From Bacteroidales bacterium (GTDB lineage Bacteria > Bacteroidota > Bacteroidia > Bacteroidales > UBA3663), in contig SFEH01000003.1 of the NCBI GenBank assembly GCA_004557315.1, positions 1 through 44,180 of the forward strand: DNA of 44,180 nt, in the 5' to 3' direction. Numbering within the stretch: the first letter of the stretch is position 1; every line of letters begins with the position of its first letter. Made by a program: the position numbers and the translations under genes. Below are positions 24,089 through 33,216 of the stretch, one piece after another. The notes under the pieces were generated by a model that did no database searches, was not told the origin of the DNA, and saw only the letters and a list, made by a program, of their open reading frames with translations.

Positions 24089-24769
24089 ATGGAAGCAACA
24101 AAACTGAATTTCCGCACACTCCACGCTGACGAGATTGAGTGCAGAGTGGGAACATGTAACGACAAGGGCTGCAGCCTCTTGATGTACAAGAACGCCAGAG
24201 TAGATATGACCCTCCTCGATGAGGTTGTGGGTCCAGAGAACTGGAAGAGAGAACATGAGCTCATAAATGGCAACCTCTTCTGTACCGTATCGGTAAGGTC
24301 TGCCAGTGGTGACTGGGTGAGCAAACAGGACGTTGGTACTGAGAGCAACACAGAGAAGGAGAAGGGACAAGCCTCTGACGCATTCAAGCGTGCCTGCGTG
24401 AACTGGGGCATAGGACGAGAGTTGTACACCTGCCCATTAGTCTGGGTAAACCTCCGAGCTGATGAGTGGAGAACAGGCTTCAATGGCAAGAAACAGCCGA
24501 AGACACGTTTCTTTGTGAGCCACATAGAGTATGATGAGACCCGCAGAGCAGTGACCTATATTAGAGTCATTGATGATAAGGGAGCCGAGCGTTTCACTTG
24601 GGGCAAGAGTTCAGCCATGGACGATGCCAGAGAGAAGGTTATCGAGGAGGTCAAGAAGGTGACAACCCGCAAAGAACTGGAGGAGGTCTTCAAGGCTCAT
24701 CCTGAGTTCAAGAACGACCAAGCAGTAATCGATGCCTGCACCGAGAAGGCTCACGAGATAGCAGCATAA
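24089..24769 (+). CDS. Rad52/22-like single-strand annealing protein
   Basis: 226 residues. The central region DVGTESNTEKEKGQASDAF followed by KRACVNWGIGRELY is the hallmark of phage Rad52/22-like annealases. The protein binds single-stranded DNA and pairs complementary strands in recombination-dependent replication. C-terminal ~50 residues are a helical tail. First gene after the tRNA-like leader, and followed by a PD-(D/E)XK nuclease and SSB, a usual recombination set. Confidence 0.85.
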   Translation: MEATKLNFRTLHADEIECRVGTCNDKGCSLLMYKNARVDMTLLDEVVGPENWKREHELINGNLFCTVSVRSASGDWVSKQDVGTESNTEKEKGQASDAFKRACVNWGIGRELYTCPLVWVNLRADEWRTGFNGKKQPKTRFFVSHIEYDETRRAVTYIRVIDDKGAERFTWGKSSAMDDAREKVIEEVKKVTTRKELEEVFKAHPEFKNDQAVIDACTEKAHEIAA

Positions 24770-24798
24770 TTAAACCGTAACATAAAAATATTCAAATC

Positions 24799-25734
24799 AT
24801 GGCAAAATTGAACATGAGCGGGGTGGTCTTCGATAAGACCTCTCACAGCTACAGCCTTTATGGCAACAAACTTTGCGGAGTGACTCCAATCGTAAAGTGG
24901 GTTTATCCTGATACGTACAAGGATATTCCTCAGGACATTCTGATGAAGGCAGCAGAGCATGGTAGCCTCATTCACTCGAAATGTGAGTTGTACGATAATA
25001 CCGGCATCACAGACGAGACATGCCCTCAGCTGGTGGACTACATAAGACTGAAAGAGGAAAACAGCCTCACAACGGTCTGCAACGAGTATCTGGTCGATGA
25101 TGGTCAGAACATTGCCTCCAGCATTGATGTGGTGTTCAAGGGCAAGGGGGCGAAGACCTTTGACCTCGGAGATATCAAGACAACCTCTTCTATCCACGTT
25201 CCGAATGTGACCCTGCAGCTCTCCATCTACGCTATGTTGTTTGAGCGTTGCAACCCGGGTATGAAGGCAGGAAAGTTGTTTGTCGTATGGTTGCCAAAGG
25301 CTCAGTACGGTGAAGCGAAACTCATGGAACTGGAGCGCATTCCTTCAGATCTGTGCGATGCTATCATTCAGGCGTTCCTGAACAAGGAGGACAGCACACC
25401 ATTCCGTGACGTTCTGATGGGTAACACTCAGGTGGCTACGGAAGAGACTCTTCCAGCCGAGTTTCATGATGCTGAGGAGGAGGTCATTAAGATTGAGGAG
25501 ACCGTCAAGAAGTTGAAGGAGCGCGAGGAGGAACTTCGTGCAGGACTTCTGGAGGTGATGAAGCAGAAGAACGTGAAGTCGTGGAAGAGCGACAGACTGC
25601 AGCTCATCCGTAAGGAGGCTACAGTGCGTGTGACCGTAGACTCTGCGAAACTCAAGAAGACACACCCAGATATCTTTGCTGAGTGCCAGAAGGTATCTAA
25701 CGTCAAGGAAAGTTTAACTATCAAAATCAATTAG
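24799..25734 (+). CDS. PD-(D/E)XK exonuclease
   Basis: 311 residues. Nuclease motifs: GSLIHSKCE (His59), Asp110 in SSIDVV, Asp125-Ile-Lys127 in GDIKTT, and Gln140-x3-Tyr144 in LQLSIY, as in RecB/Cas4/lambda-exo type enzymes. Residues ~230-265 form a coiled coil (VKKLKEREEELRAGLLEV), followed by a short C-terminal domain. It would resect DNA ends for the annealase encoded just upstream. Separated from it by 29 bp. Confidence 0.82.
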   Translation: MAKLNMSGVVFDKTSHSYSLYGNKLCGVTPIVKWVYPDTYKDIPQDILMKAAEHGSLIHSKCELYDNTGITDETCPQLVDYIRLKEENSLTTVCNEYLVDDGQNIASSIDVVFKGKGAKTFDLGDIKTTSSIHVPNVTLQLSIYAMLFERCNPGMKAGKLFVVWLPKAQYGEAKLMELERIPSDLCDAIIQAFLNKEDSTPFRDVLMGNTQVATEETLPAEFHDAEEEVIKIEETVKKLKEREEELRAGLLEVMKQKNVKSWKSDRLQLIRKEATVRVTVDSAKLKKTHPDIFAECQKVSNVKESLTIKIN

Positions 25735-25736
25735 TC

Positions 25737-26282
25737 ATGAGGTACAAAAATTCTGTATCGCTTATCGGTATCGTAGGCAAGGATGCTGAGGTAAGACAGA
25801 CTCAGCAAGGAGTTCAGTACGCACGTTTCTCTCTGGCCACCTCCACTGGTGGCTACAAGAAGCAGGACGGAACAGAGGTGCCCGAAAAGACTGAGTGGCA
25901 CAACATCGTATGCTGGCGAAATCTGGCTCAGATGGCTGGTCAGTACATCAAAAAGGGCATGAAGTTGGACGTTGAGGGTTCAATCACTTATGGCAAGTAT
26001 ACAGACCAGCAAGGTATAGAACGTATGTCAGTAGAGATATTGGCTACGGATCTGTGTCTAATGAGCAATCCACAGGGACAAGCCCAGAGACAGCAGGCAC
26101 AGCAGCCTCATGGAGATTACAGACAGTCACCTCCTACTCAGCAAGCCTATCAGTCTCAGACAGCTCAGAATGCTGGAGGATATCAGCAGGCACCTGCTCA
26201 GGGAGGCTACCAAGCACAATATTCACAGCAGACCTATCAAGACCCATTCCCACCAGCGCAAGGTGATGGTCTTCCATTCTGA
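25737..26282 (+). CDS. ssb: Single-stranded DNA-binding protein
   Basis: 181 residues. N-terminal OB fold begins MRYKNSVSLIGIVGKDAEVR and includes the typical TEWHNIVCWRNLA. A long linker rich in Gln, Pro, Tyr and Gly follows, ending with the acidic-type tip GDGLPF that binds partner proteins. Stop and next start overlap by one base. Acts on replication and recombination intermediates. Confidence 0.95.
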   Translation: MRYKNSVSLIGIVGKDAEVRQTQQGVQYARFSLATSTGGYKKQDGTEVPEKTEWHNIVCWRNLAQMAGQYIKKGMKLDVEGSITYGKYTDQQGIERMSVEILATDLCLMSNPQGQAQRQQAQQPHGDYRQSPPTQQAYQSQTAQNAGGYQQAPAQGGYQAQYSQQTYQDPFPPAQGDGLPF

Positions 26283-26701
26283 TGGCGAAGCAAGTGACCG
26301 TAACGAAGAGAGATGGGAGAGTAACGGTAGACACTGACCTCAACTATCTCTTTTCAACAATGCGTAATGGAACTTATCACCTCATAATCAAGAGGGCATC
26401 TGAGGCTCGTACAATTGCGCAGAACGACCTAATGTGGATGTGGATGCAGTGTATAGAGCACGAGACTGGAACGCCTAAGCAAGACGTTTATTCGTACTAC
26501 TGCAAGAAGTTCCTGATGAAGACCATACGCATCGGAGAGAGACTGGAGAAGGTATACGACACTACGAGTAAGTTGAACACTAAGCAGATGAGTGACTTCA
26601 TGAACAAGGTGCAGGCTGATGCAGCAAGCGAATTGGGTATCCAATTACCTATCCCAGAGGACCGATATTTTGAAGAGTTTTATCAACAGTACAACGTATA
26701 A
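26282..26701 (+). CDS. NinB-like recombination protein
   Basis: 139 residues. SEARTIAQNDLMWMWMQCIE corresponds to the conserved RS-x-QN-x-x-W segment of lambda NinB (Orf), and the later part LNTKQMSDFMNKVQADAASE matches the family's C-terminal helix. NinB-type proteins load or exchange annealases and SSB on single strands. Located right after ssb with a one-base overlap, fitting this role. Confidence 0.7.
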   Translation: MAKQVTVTKRDGRVTVDTDLNYLFSTMRNGTYHLIIKRASEARTIAQNDLMWMWMQCIEHETGTPKQDVYSYYCKKFLMKTIRIGERLEKVYDTTSKLNTKQMSDFMNKVQADAASELGIQLPIPEDRYFEEFYQQYNV

Positions 26702-26994
26702 TGGAAAAAGACGAAAAGAAAATAGAAGGCAGACTCAAGAAACAGGCTGCAGTAGTAAATCGAATGAGGGACTACAACCAGAAGGAATGGCAGGTCATAA
26801 ACGACCTGAGAGAAAAGTTTAAGGATTTGATGAGGCTCGACCGAATGAAGATGGACGACCTCGTTAAGAGGACTCTCCGAAAGATGGCTGAGGAGGGTGA
26901 TGCGAGAGTAAAGTGCAAGGAGTACACCGTCACAGAACGAGATGGGCTGGGTCGTGAGTACGTCCTAATTAAACAATTTAAATATATCGCATAA
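26701..26994 (+). CDS. Small charged helical protein, unknown
   Basis: 97 residues, rich in Lys, Arg, Glu and Asp; mostly helical to residue ~70, then two beta strands. Start and stop each share one base with the neighbours, so it belongs to the recombination operon. No family recognised. Confidence 0.65.
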   Translation: MEKDEKKIEGRLKKQAAVVNRMRDYNQKEWQVINDLREKFKDLMRLDRMKMDDLVKRTLRKMAEEGDARVKCKEYTVTERDGLGREYVLIKQFKYIA

Positions 26995-27602
26995 TGGAAT
27001 TTAAGAAAATTCAGATTTCGAAGACGAACACCCTAAATGTGGTGTATCGTAACGGTGATGGAGACACCATCACCATGGTAGGTGGTAACATTGTTCATCG
27101 TGACTTGAAGGAGGCATTCAAGGCTCTCATCCCTCATGTGGTGTTCCTGACTGAACAGAGAGAGGCTACAGGTGCAACGTTAAAGGAACTGCAGGAGCAG
27201 AGTGAGTGGGAGGAGAAGAGCATCTTCACCCGTATGCGCTGTGACCTCCTCAGTATCTCTGAGGACACCATCTCAATCTCTGGTACACGTATTCTGGATA
27301 GAGGAGACATCATTAAGGTGAACACTCCAAGTATCAACCTCGTGGACGATGAGAAGTACGAGTACAAGTCAGATCTCGCCCTGGCAGTTGAGAATATCAA
27401 GTACGAGGCTGAGGAGTACGTCAAAGAGAAGAAGTGGGGACTCAAGGAAGGTACACTCGACTTCGGTGAGGCTGGAGACCCATTCGAGGGCAAGGATGCC
27501 GGAGAGGTGCCCGACTTGAAAGTAGAGCTCAACACCTCTGAGAACCACAAGGAGAAGAAGAGCAAGAAGAAGAAAGAACCAGAGCCAGCAATGGCAGTGT
27601 AA
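26994..27602 (+). CDS. Operon protein of unknown function
   Basis: 202 residues. N-terminal ~150 residues alternate strands and helices (IQISKTNTLNVVYRNGDGDT); the C-terminal ~35 residues are acidic then strongly lysine-rich (KEKKSKKKKEPEP). Proteins like this precede helicases in Bacteroidales phages. It may act as a DNA-associated adaptor, but this is only suggested by charge and place. Confidence 0.6.
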   Translation: MEFKKIQISKTNTLNVVYRNGDGDTITMVGGNIVHRDLKEAFKALIPHVVFLTEQREATGATLKELQEQSEWEEKSIFTRMRCDLLSISEDTISISGTRILDRGDIIKVNTPSINLVDDEKYEYKSDLALAVENIKYEAEEYVKEKKWGLKEGTLDFGEAGDPFEGKDAGEVPDLKVELNTSENHKEKKSKKKKEPEPAMAV

Positions 27603-27611
27603 CAAACGCAA

Positions 27612-29324
27612 ATGACTATGCGACCGATGTATTATACGTTGACACCCAACTGCTACAAGGTAAGTTTCACGTATCATCCTTTGCTGGTCAAGTGCATCCG
27701 TAGAATACCATCCGCCAATTATCGTGCGGATGGTCACTTCTGGGAAGTAGACCCCAAAGACGAATGGTACTTGAAGGCAATGGAAGAGTGGGCAGTCAGG
27801 TGTCATTTGGTTGGGTCTGTCTGTTGGAATAAGGACGAGGAGCCCGTGGAGTCCTACGAGGTTCCACCGATGCCGGAACTGACCGTACCACACAATATGA
27901 CTCTCGAGCCGTACGAGTACCAAAAGCAAGGTATTGCCTACGCCCTCCAGAAGAAACGGTGCATCATGGGTGATGAGCCAGGACTGGGAAAGACAGCCCA
28001 AGCCATTGGAACCATGACCGCAAGCGGTGCGTGGCCGTGTCTGGTGGTCTGTCCTGCATCTCTCAAGGTCAATTGGATGAGAGAGTTCAAGAAGTTTGGA
28101 GGAGTGACTGCAATCATCCTCGATGATAGTAACAGGCAGGTGTGGCAGGAATACTGGAAGATTAAGAACATGAAGGGCGAACCCATGGCAAAGGTCTTCA
28201 TTACCAACTATGAGTCGTTAAAGAAGTTCTTTGTCAAGAGGATAAAGAACCAGTCGCGGTTCACCCTCAAGAGCATAGAGTTCGATGAGCGTATAAACCT
28301 CTTCCGGAGCATCATTATTGATGAGAGCCACAAGTGCAAGAGTAGTAAGACCCAGCAGTCGAAATTTGTGCAGGGTATTGCTAAGGGTAAGGAGTTCGTT
28401 CTGGAGTTGACAGGTACTCCGGTAGTAAACAACAATACGGATCTGATACAGCAGCTCAATATTATGGACCGACTGGAAGACTTCGGGGGCTACACGAAGT
28501 TTCAGGAACGCTATTGTGCTGGAGAGAACCAGTCGAGCCATCTGAAAGAGCTCAATTTCTACCTAAACAAGTTCTGTTTCTTCAGGAGACAGAAGAAGGA
28601 CGTACTCAAATGGTTGCCTGATAAGACGAGAGTCACCATTGTCACTGAGATTGACAACATGAAGGAGTACAGAGAGGCAGAGAAGGACGTTATCAAGTAC
28701 CTGAGAGACTTCAAGGAGGCTGACGATGAGAAACTACAGAGAGCGATGAGAGGTGCCATAATGGTCAAGATGGGTATCTTGAAGCAGATATCGTCAAGGG
28801 GTAAGATTGCAAGCGCAGTCGAGTTCATCCATAACACCATTGATGGTGGCGAGAAATTGATTGTTTTCTGCTTTCTCAAGGAGGTAGTGAAGGAACTGAA
28901 AGAAGAGTTCAGGGATGCGGTCACAGTGACTGGAGACGACGACGACAAGGCCAAGCAGAGGTCTGTGGATGCGTTCCAGCAAGACCCAGACTGCAAACTA
29001 ATAATCCTGAACTACAGAAGTGGTGGAACAGGTCTCACTCTGACTGCAGCCTCGAATGTTCTGTTCATTGAGTTTCCATGGACATACTCAGATTGTTGTC
29101 AGGCTGAGGATAGAGCGCACAGAAACGGACAGAAGAACGCTGTCACCTGCACTTATCTCCTCGGTATGGATACGATAGACGAGTACATGTATGAGCTCAT
29201 ACAGACGAAGAAGGATATTGCAAACGGAGTGACTGGAACAGTAGATAACGTTGAAGAGAAGAAGGTTAGCAAGTCCGAAATGATTATGGACGTGGCTGCA
29301 AAAATGTTCAAGGGTAAGATATGA
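27612..29324 (+). CDS. SNF2-family helicase, SMARCAL1/HepA-like
   Basis: 570 residues. An N-terminal HARP-like segment (about 15-60) precedes the two RecA folds. Walker A is GDEPGLGKT (120-128), DESH at 237-240, TGTP follows, and motif VI is QAEDRAHRNGQ near the end of the second lobe. Such enzymes rewind or remodel DNA at forks. With the VRR-NUC gene overlapping its stop, it probably serves replication or recombination. ATG at 27612 is chosen; ATG at 27618 is also possible. Confidence 0.9.
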   Translation: MTMRPMYYTLTPNCYKVSFTYHPLLVKCIRRIPSANYRADGHFWEVDPKDEWYLKAMEEWAVRCHLVGSVCWNKDEEPVESYEVPPMPELTVPHNMTLEPYEYQKQGIAYALQKKRCIMGDEPGLGKTAQAIGTMTASGAWPCLVVCPASLKVNWMREFKKFGGVTAIILDDSNRQVWQEYWKIKNMKGEPMAKVFITNYESLKKFFVKRIKNQSRFTLKSIEFDERINLFRSIIIDESHKCKSSKTQQSKFVQGIAKGKEFVLELTGTPVVNNNTDLIQQLNIMDRLEDFGGYTKFQERYCAGENQSSHLKELNFYLNKFCFFRRQKKDVLKWLPDKTRVTIVTEIDNMKEYREAEKDVIKYLRDFKEADDEKLQRAMRGAIMVKMGILKQISSRGKIASAVEFIHNTIDGGEKLIVFCFLKEVVKELKEEFRDAVTVTGDDDDKAKQRSVDAFQQDPDCKLIILNYRSGGTGLTLTAASNVLFIEFPWTYSDCCQAEDRAHRNGQKNAVTCTYLLGMDTIDEYMYELIQTKKDIANGVTGTVDNVEEKKVSKSEMIMDVAAKMFKGKI

Positions 29325-29674
29325 AACCATTAACAGAAAGTCAGATACAGAAACAGTGCGTGGAGTGGTTCAGAAAGACCTATCCAAGCATCGAACCATT
29401 GTTCTTTGCCGTTCCGAATGGAGGTGCGAGGAACGCATGGACTGCGAAGATAATGAAGGACGAGGGAGTGAGGGCTGGAGTCGCAGACCTCATCCTGCAA
29501 GTCCCATGTGGGGGGTATGCTTCACTCGCTATTGAGATGAAGACCCCAGTCGGGAAGCAGTCTGACGCACAAAAGAAGTACGAACGACTCCTCAAGAAGA
29601 TGAAGAGTCAATACGTTGTTTGTCATTCGCTCGAGGAGTTTCAGAGAGCGGTGAAAGAATATATCGGAGCATGA
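29321..29674 (+). CDS. VRR-NUC nuclease
   Basis: 117 residues, the size of a stand-alone VRR-NUC. Core motif: GVADLIL (Asp56), then AIEMKTPVGKQSDAQ with Glu72, Lys74 and Gln80. These enzymes act on branched or flap DNA. It overlaps the helicase stop by four bases and the next start by four bases. Confidence 0.88.
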   Translation: MKPLTESQIQKQCVEWFRKTYPSIEPLFFAVPNGGARNAWTAKIMKDEGVRAGVADLILQVPCGGYASLAIEMKTPVGKQSDAQKKYERLLKKMKSQYVVCHSLEEFQRAVKEYIGA

Positions 29675-30366
29675 ATTTTGAAGAGCGTACAGCAGAGTTC
29701 TGGAGCAAGGCTCAGGAGTTGCAACTGGACTGCACTCAGATTGCGTTGGGTCTGGGTCTTCTTGAGGTATGGCGTAGGAAAGATTTCCCGGCTCTCTGTG
29801 CGATTTCAAATGAGGAGTTGATAAAGTTATTAGGTATCAGTAAGAACACCTTCATAACGGCAAAAAAACGACTCATAGCGAATGGTCTCGTAATATGCCA
29901 GGATGGGAACGGGAGAAGGCAACCGATATACATATTCGACGTTGGTCTTCTGTCTGAGGTTGTGGAGGCTAAGAAACCACAGCCGAAGGTGGTGGAAGTT
30001 CCTGCAGAAGTGAAGGAGAAACCGAAACCTAAGCCGGTTGAGCCTCTGAGCCTCTTCGCACCAGAGAAACCGAAGAAGGTCACGAGACCGAAGAAGGAAT
30101 ACGAACCGCCTACTCTGGAGGAGGTAAAGAGACTATTCAGAGAGGCTGGAGGTACGGATGAGGAGGCAGAAAGGTTCTACTACTACTACGACTCGCAGGA
30201 CTGGTACAAGGCGAATGGCAAGGTGCGAATAAGGCGTGTGGACAGCGCAATAAATAGTTGGTTACAAAAACAAGGAGAACGACATGGAAGAGATAAAGGC
30301 AGTACTTCAAAGAAGACAGACCGAAATGATGCAGTCAGGGACTTCGTCACAAATGGTCTGCTATAA
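29671..30366 (+). CDS. DnaD-like replication initiation protein
   Basis: 231 residues from the ATG at 29671 (ATGA overlap). N-terminal winged helix (ISNEELIKLLGISKNTFITA) of the type seen in phage replisome organisers, a Pro/Lys-rich linker (about 105-150), then a helical C-terminal domain with AERFYYYYDSQDWYKANGKV and INSWLQKQ. This resembles DnaD/DnaB2-type or phage replication proteins that recruit host helicase. It could be the protein that acts at the iteron origin, although this is unproven. Confidence 0.65.
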   Translation: MNFEERTAEFWSKAQELQLDCTQIALGLGLLEVWRRKDFPALCAISNEELIKLLGISKNTFITAKKRLIANGLVICQDGNGRRQPIYIFDVGLLSEVVEAKKPQPKVVEVPAEVKEKPKPKPVEPLSLFAPEKPKKVTRPKKEYEPPTLEEVKRLFREAGGTDEEAERFYYYYDSQDWYKANGKVRIRRVDSAINSWLQKQGERHGRDKGSTSKKTDRNDAVRDFVTNGLL

Positions 30367-30871
30367 GAGCAAGGAGGAGGCGGTCAGACTGCTGACTACA
30401 TACAACCCTTCTGAGCAGGTGAAGTTCGCACGTTACCCTGAGAGGTGCGTGTGCGGATCTGCTCCGACTCTGGCAAAGATAAAGGCAGAGTACGGTGAGG
30501 AGGTCATGGTCAAGTGGCTGGTGATTGAGCTAAACGACTACAATAACTTCGTAGGAGTGAAGGAGGAGAACAAGAACAGCTTGGAGGTCATGAAGGAGGT
30601 GGCGCAGATGATATACAACAGATACTATCATTTGAAGCTCTCAGAGGTGATGTTATTCTTTCAGAGGCTCAAATATGGAGACTACGGAGAGATGTACGGA
30701 AGCGTTGATGCAGTCCGGATCCTGAGAGCGTTCAAGGACTTCATGTACGACAGAAACAGAATTATTGATAAAGTAGCCCAAGAGGAACGTGAGAAGGCTG
30801 AGGCTGAGAGCCGAAAGAACGCCATAACTCGTGAGCAGTGGGAAGAGATAAAGAAAACGAGAATTAAATGA
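30284..30871 (+). CDS. DUF6633-like phage protein
   Basis: 195 residues, starting within the previous gene (83-base overlap, other frame). It has the CVCGSAPTLAKIKAEYGEE motif, then long helices and the pattern LKYGDYGEMYGSVDAVRI that I associate with DUF6633. Family members sit beside replication genes in Bacteroidales phages and conjugative elements; function unknown. The last part is strongly charged helix. Confidence 0.55.
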   Translation: MEEIKAVLQRRQTEMMQSGTSSQMVCYKSKEEAVRLLTTYNPSEQVKFARYPERCVCGSAPTLAKIKAEYGEEVMVKWLVIELNDYNNFVGVKEENKNSLEVMKEVAQMIYNRYYHLKLSEVMLFFQRLKYGDYGEMYGSVDAVRILRAFKDFMYDRNRIIDKVAQEEREKAEAESRKNAITREQWEEIKKTRIK

Positions 30872-31542
30872 TATACTTCCAGACTCTATATTTCATGTGC
30901 GACCAAGTTACCCGATGGAAGATAGAAGACCATTTAGGTATGGAGAGACACATGACGGTAAACGGTGAGTGGCCAGTGGTGATGGGTGACAAGGGTGAAG
31001 AGTTACTACGAGAGATAGAGCGAAGAGGTTATATTCAAATACGTAACAAATTCATTAATACTGGTATGAAAGCAACAAAAGGTTTTATCGAAGCAATTAG
31101 ATGCTATCTCGAGAAGGAGGCAGAGAAAGACCCCCTATTCGCTAAGAAGATAGAAGAGCATCCGGAGAAGACACCGGAGGCAGTGTGCAATTACATCATG
31201 GCTGAGGTCTCCAAGGCTGGGCAGAGTGGCTGGGCAGACGAGGAAATTTACGGCATGGCGAAGCACTTTATAGATGAGGATGAACTGAAAGACCCAGGGG
31301 ACAAGGCTAACAAGGTCAGCCGTATGGTAATAAACCGGCATGTAGACCTGACTGAGGAGCAGAAGCAGGCAGCCATGGCCAAGGCAGAGATGGACTTCAA
31401 GAAGGAACTGGAGACCAAGCACGCCAAGGAGGAGGCAGCCAGAAGGGAGAAGGAGAAGGCTGCAGCCAACAAGAGAAAGCTGATAGCCGAGGAGAAGGCC
31501 AAGAAGGCTAAAGAAATGCAGTTGAACTTATTCGATTTTTGA
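30868..31542 (+). CDS. PcfK-like protein with N-terminal extension
   Basis: 224 residues. From Met67 (base 31066) it matches PcfK-like proteins: MKATKGFIEAIRCYLEKEA, then DPLFAKKI, then GWADEEIYGMAKHFIDEDEL, and a Lys/Glu/Ala-rich tail ending QLNLFDF. Most relatives start at that Met; here a further 66 residues are open and the ATG at 30868 overlaps the preceding stop (ATGA), so the extension is likely real. PcfK and PcfJ are named from conjugative plasmids and are always found together; the molecular role is not known. The terminal LNLFDF could be a clamp- or SSB-type peptide. Confidence 0.7.
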   Translation: MIYFQTLYFMCDQVTRWKIEDHLGMERHMTVNGEWPVVMGDKGEELLREIERRGYIQIRNKFINTGMKATKGFIEAIRCYLEKEAEKDPLFAKKIEEHPEKTPEAVCNYIMAEVSKAGQSGWADEEIYGMAKHFIDEDELKDPGDKANKVSRMVINRHVDLTEEQKQAAMAKAEMDFKKELETKHAKEEAARREKEKAAANKRKLIAEEKAKKAKEMQLNLFDF

Positions 31543-31544
31543 TT

Positions 31545-31694
31545 ATGAAGTCATGTTATTGGGGACTCTGTGAGAGTTGCAAGTACTGCTATTGGAGGGT
31601 CCATACGTTGAGTGCAGCAAGGGTCTGTCCAATGCAGATTGTTCAGACGAGTACGAACCAATGGGCGATGAGCCATAGAACTGAACGACGATGA
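31545..31694 (+). pseudogene. Small Cys-rich gene, possibly frameshifted
   Basis: As it stands the ATG at 31545 gives 49 residues, starting MKSCYWGLCESCKYCYW, ending in ATGA overlap with the next gene. After YW, switching to another frame gives EGPYVECSKGLSNADCSDEY and EPMGDEP before TAG, which is much more protein-like and adds more Cys. The break is near 31593. Either a frameshift (true or sequencing) or a shorter real product. Confidence 0.45.
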
Positions 31695-33058
31695 AAGCGA
31701 AGACTAAATTACAAAAGAAGGTTGTAGAGTTGTTTAGCCACCTTCCAGAGATTACTGAGAAGCAACTGCAGAAGGGCTTCGAGAAAGGCTGGGGATGGCG
31801 TGGTTATCTATGTAAGGGAGAGATTTGGTGCACCCATTGTGGAGAGGTATTCAGTTCAGATCTGAACGAGTTAGCTGTCTCTGTCTGCAACAATATATAT
31901 GTTGTTTGCCCACATTGTGGTAAGAGAATCAAGGTAGAGAAAAGCCGAAAGAAGAGCTACAATGTCATGCAGTATGTGTGCTACATGACCACCTTCAAAG
32001 GGCTGCAGGTCTTCCGTTATCTCCTACTCTGTCAGGAAATGAAGAAGGGACAGAGAGAGCCATTAAGACGCACTCTGGAGGCATTTCAAGTATGGATGGA
32101 TGAGAAGGGAAGCAAGGCGTATATAAGCCGTTCTGTGCGAGCATTTCCGAAGTATTCGGACGATTGGTTGTGGCAGAGTCCACTGGAGTTGAAGAGTGGC
32201 AACAGTTACTCCTACTCATACGGATATTATGGAGGCTACAACCGATACAACATAACTCCGAACGTCACCTTTGTTGGAGGTGTGTTGCCTATCCTGAGAC
32301 AGAGGGGTATCAAGTCTTCTGTAATGGGTACAAACCCAGTAACTCTGTGTACGAACCTTATCAAGGGTGGACCGGTTACTGAGTCTCTGTTCAAGATGAA
32401 GCAGAGCTCATTACTGAGATACCACCTAAATGATGGTGGAGGCTCTACGGTCAAGTTCATGTATGCTATCAAGATAGCGAACAGGCATCACTACAAGGTG
32501 AGCGATGCCAACCTCTGGATGGATATGATACGAAGCCTCGAGGAACTTGGGAAGGACACCCACAATCCTGAGTATATTTGCCCGAAGGACTTGAAGAAAG
32601 CGCACGACAAGTGGCAACAAAAGGTGGAGGCAGTGAGAGCCAAGAAGAGACTGGAGGAGCGAAAGGCTGAGGCTGTGAAGTGGGAGAAGAAATACGCTGA
32701 GAGTAAGGGCGCGTTCATTGGTCTGTGTTTCGACGATGGCAAGGTCTTCATCTCTGTCCTGCCGAGTGTGGCAGCCTTCGCTGAGGAGGGAAGTCATATG
32801 CACCACTGCGTGTTTGCAAACTCCTATTACAAGAAGGAAGATGCGCTCATCATGAGTGCCAGGGACAAGATGGGCAACAGACTGGAGACAGTGGAGGTAT
32901 CAATCAAAAATCTATCTATAGTGCAGAGCAGAGCAGTGAATAACGGCATAAGCGAGGCACACGACGAGATAATAAGTTTAGTCAATAAGTTTATGCCCGA
33001 GATAGCCAGACGCGCTAATTCGGGAAATCAGCAAAAAATAATATCAAAAGTTAAGTAA
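31691..33058 (+). CDS. PcfJ-like protein
   Basis: 455 residues. A zinc ribbon (Cys47, Cys50, Cys73, Cys76 in CTHCGE and CPHCGK) is near the N-terminus, and the C-terminal half has the PcfJ signature FAEEGSHMHHCVFANSYYKK, followed by METVEVSIKNL-type strands. Central part includes a Tyr/Gly-rich segment (YSYSYGYYGGYNRYN). The partner of the upstream PcfK-like gene. Function not known; the HHC plus zinc ribbon suggest nucleic-acid handling. Confidence 0.82.
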   Translation: MKAKTKLQKKVVELFSHLPEITEKQLQKGFEKGWGWRGYLCKGEIWCTHCGEVFSSDLNELAVSVCNNIYVVCPHCGKRIKVEKSRKKSYNVMQYVCYMTTFKGLQVFRYLLLCQEMKKGQREPLRRTLEAFQVWMDEKGSKAYISRSVRAFPKYSDDWLWQSPLELKSGNSYSYSYGYYGGYNRYNITPNVTFVGGVLPILRQRGIKSSVMGTNPVTLCTNLIKGGPVTESLFKMKQSSLLRYHLNDGGGSTVKFMYAIKIANRHHYKVSDANLWMDMIRSLEELGKDTHNPEYICPKDLKKAHDKWQQKVEAVRAKKRLEERKAEAVKWEKKYAESKGAFIGLCFDDGKVFISVLPSVAAFAEEGSHMHHCVFANSYYKKEDALIMSARDKMGNRLETVEVSIKNLSIVQSRAVNNGISEAHDEIISLVNKFMPEIARRANSGNQQKIISKVK

Positions 33059-33060
33059 CC

Positions 33061-33216
33061 ATGGAAGAATCAATAAACTTTTCAAACAAGGTATTCAAGA
33101 TACAAGTAGAACTTGAAGAGGTACACAGAAAATATGAGCACTCTGTTGAGGTGCTGATGAATATAGTATTTTTAATCTTGGCTATGTTGGCCGTAACTAC
33201 ATATTGCTTATCATGA
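33061..33216 (+). CDS. Small single-span membrane protein
   Basis: 51 residues: polar N-terminal half, then a hydrophobic helix (VLMNIVFLILAMLAVTTY) at about 30-47. ATG two bases after the previous stop; stop overlaps the next ATG as ATGA. Placement in a tight operon makes it credible. Function unknown. Confidence 0.55.
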   Translation: MEESINFSNKVFKIQVELEEVHRKYEHSVEVLMNIVFLILAMLAVTTYCLS

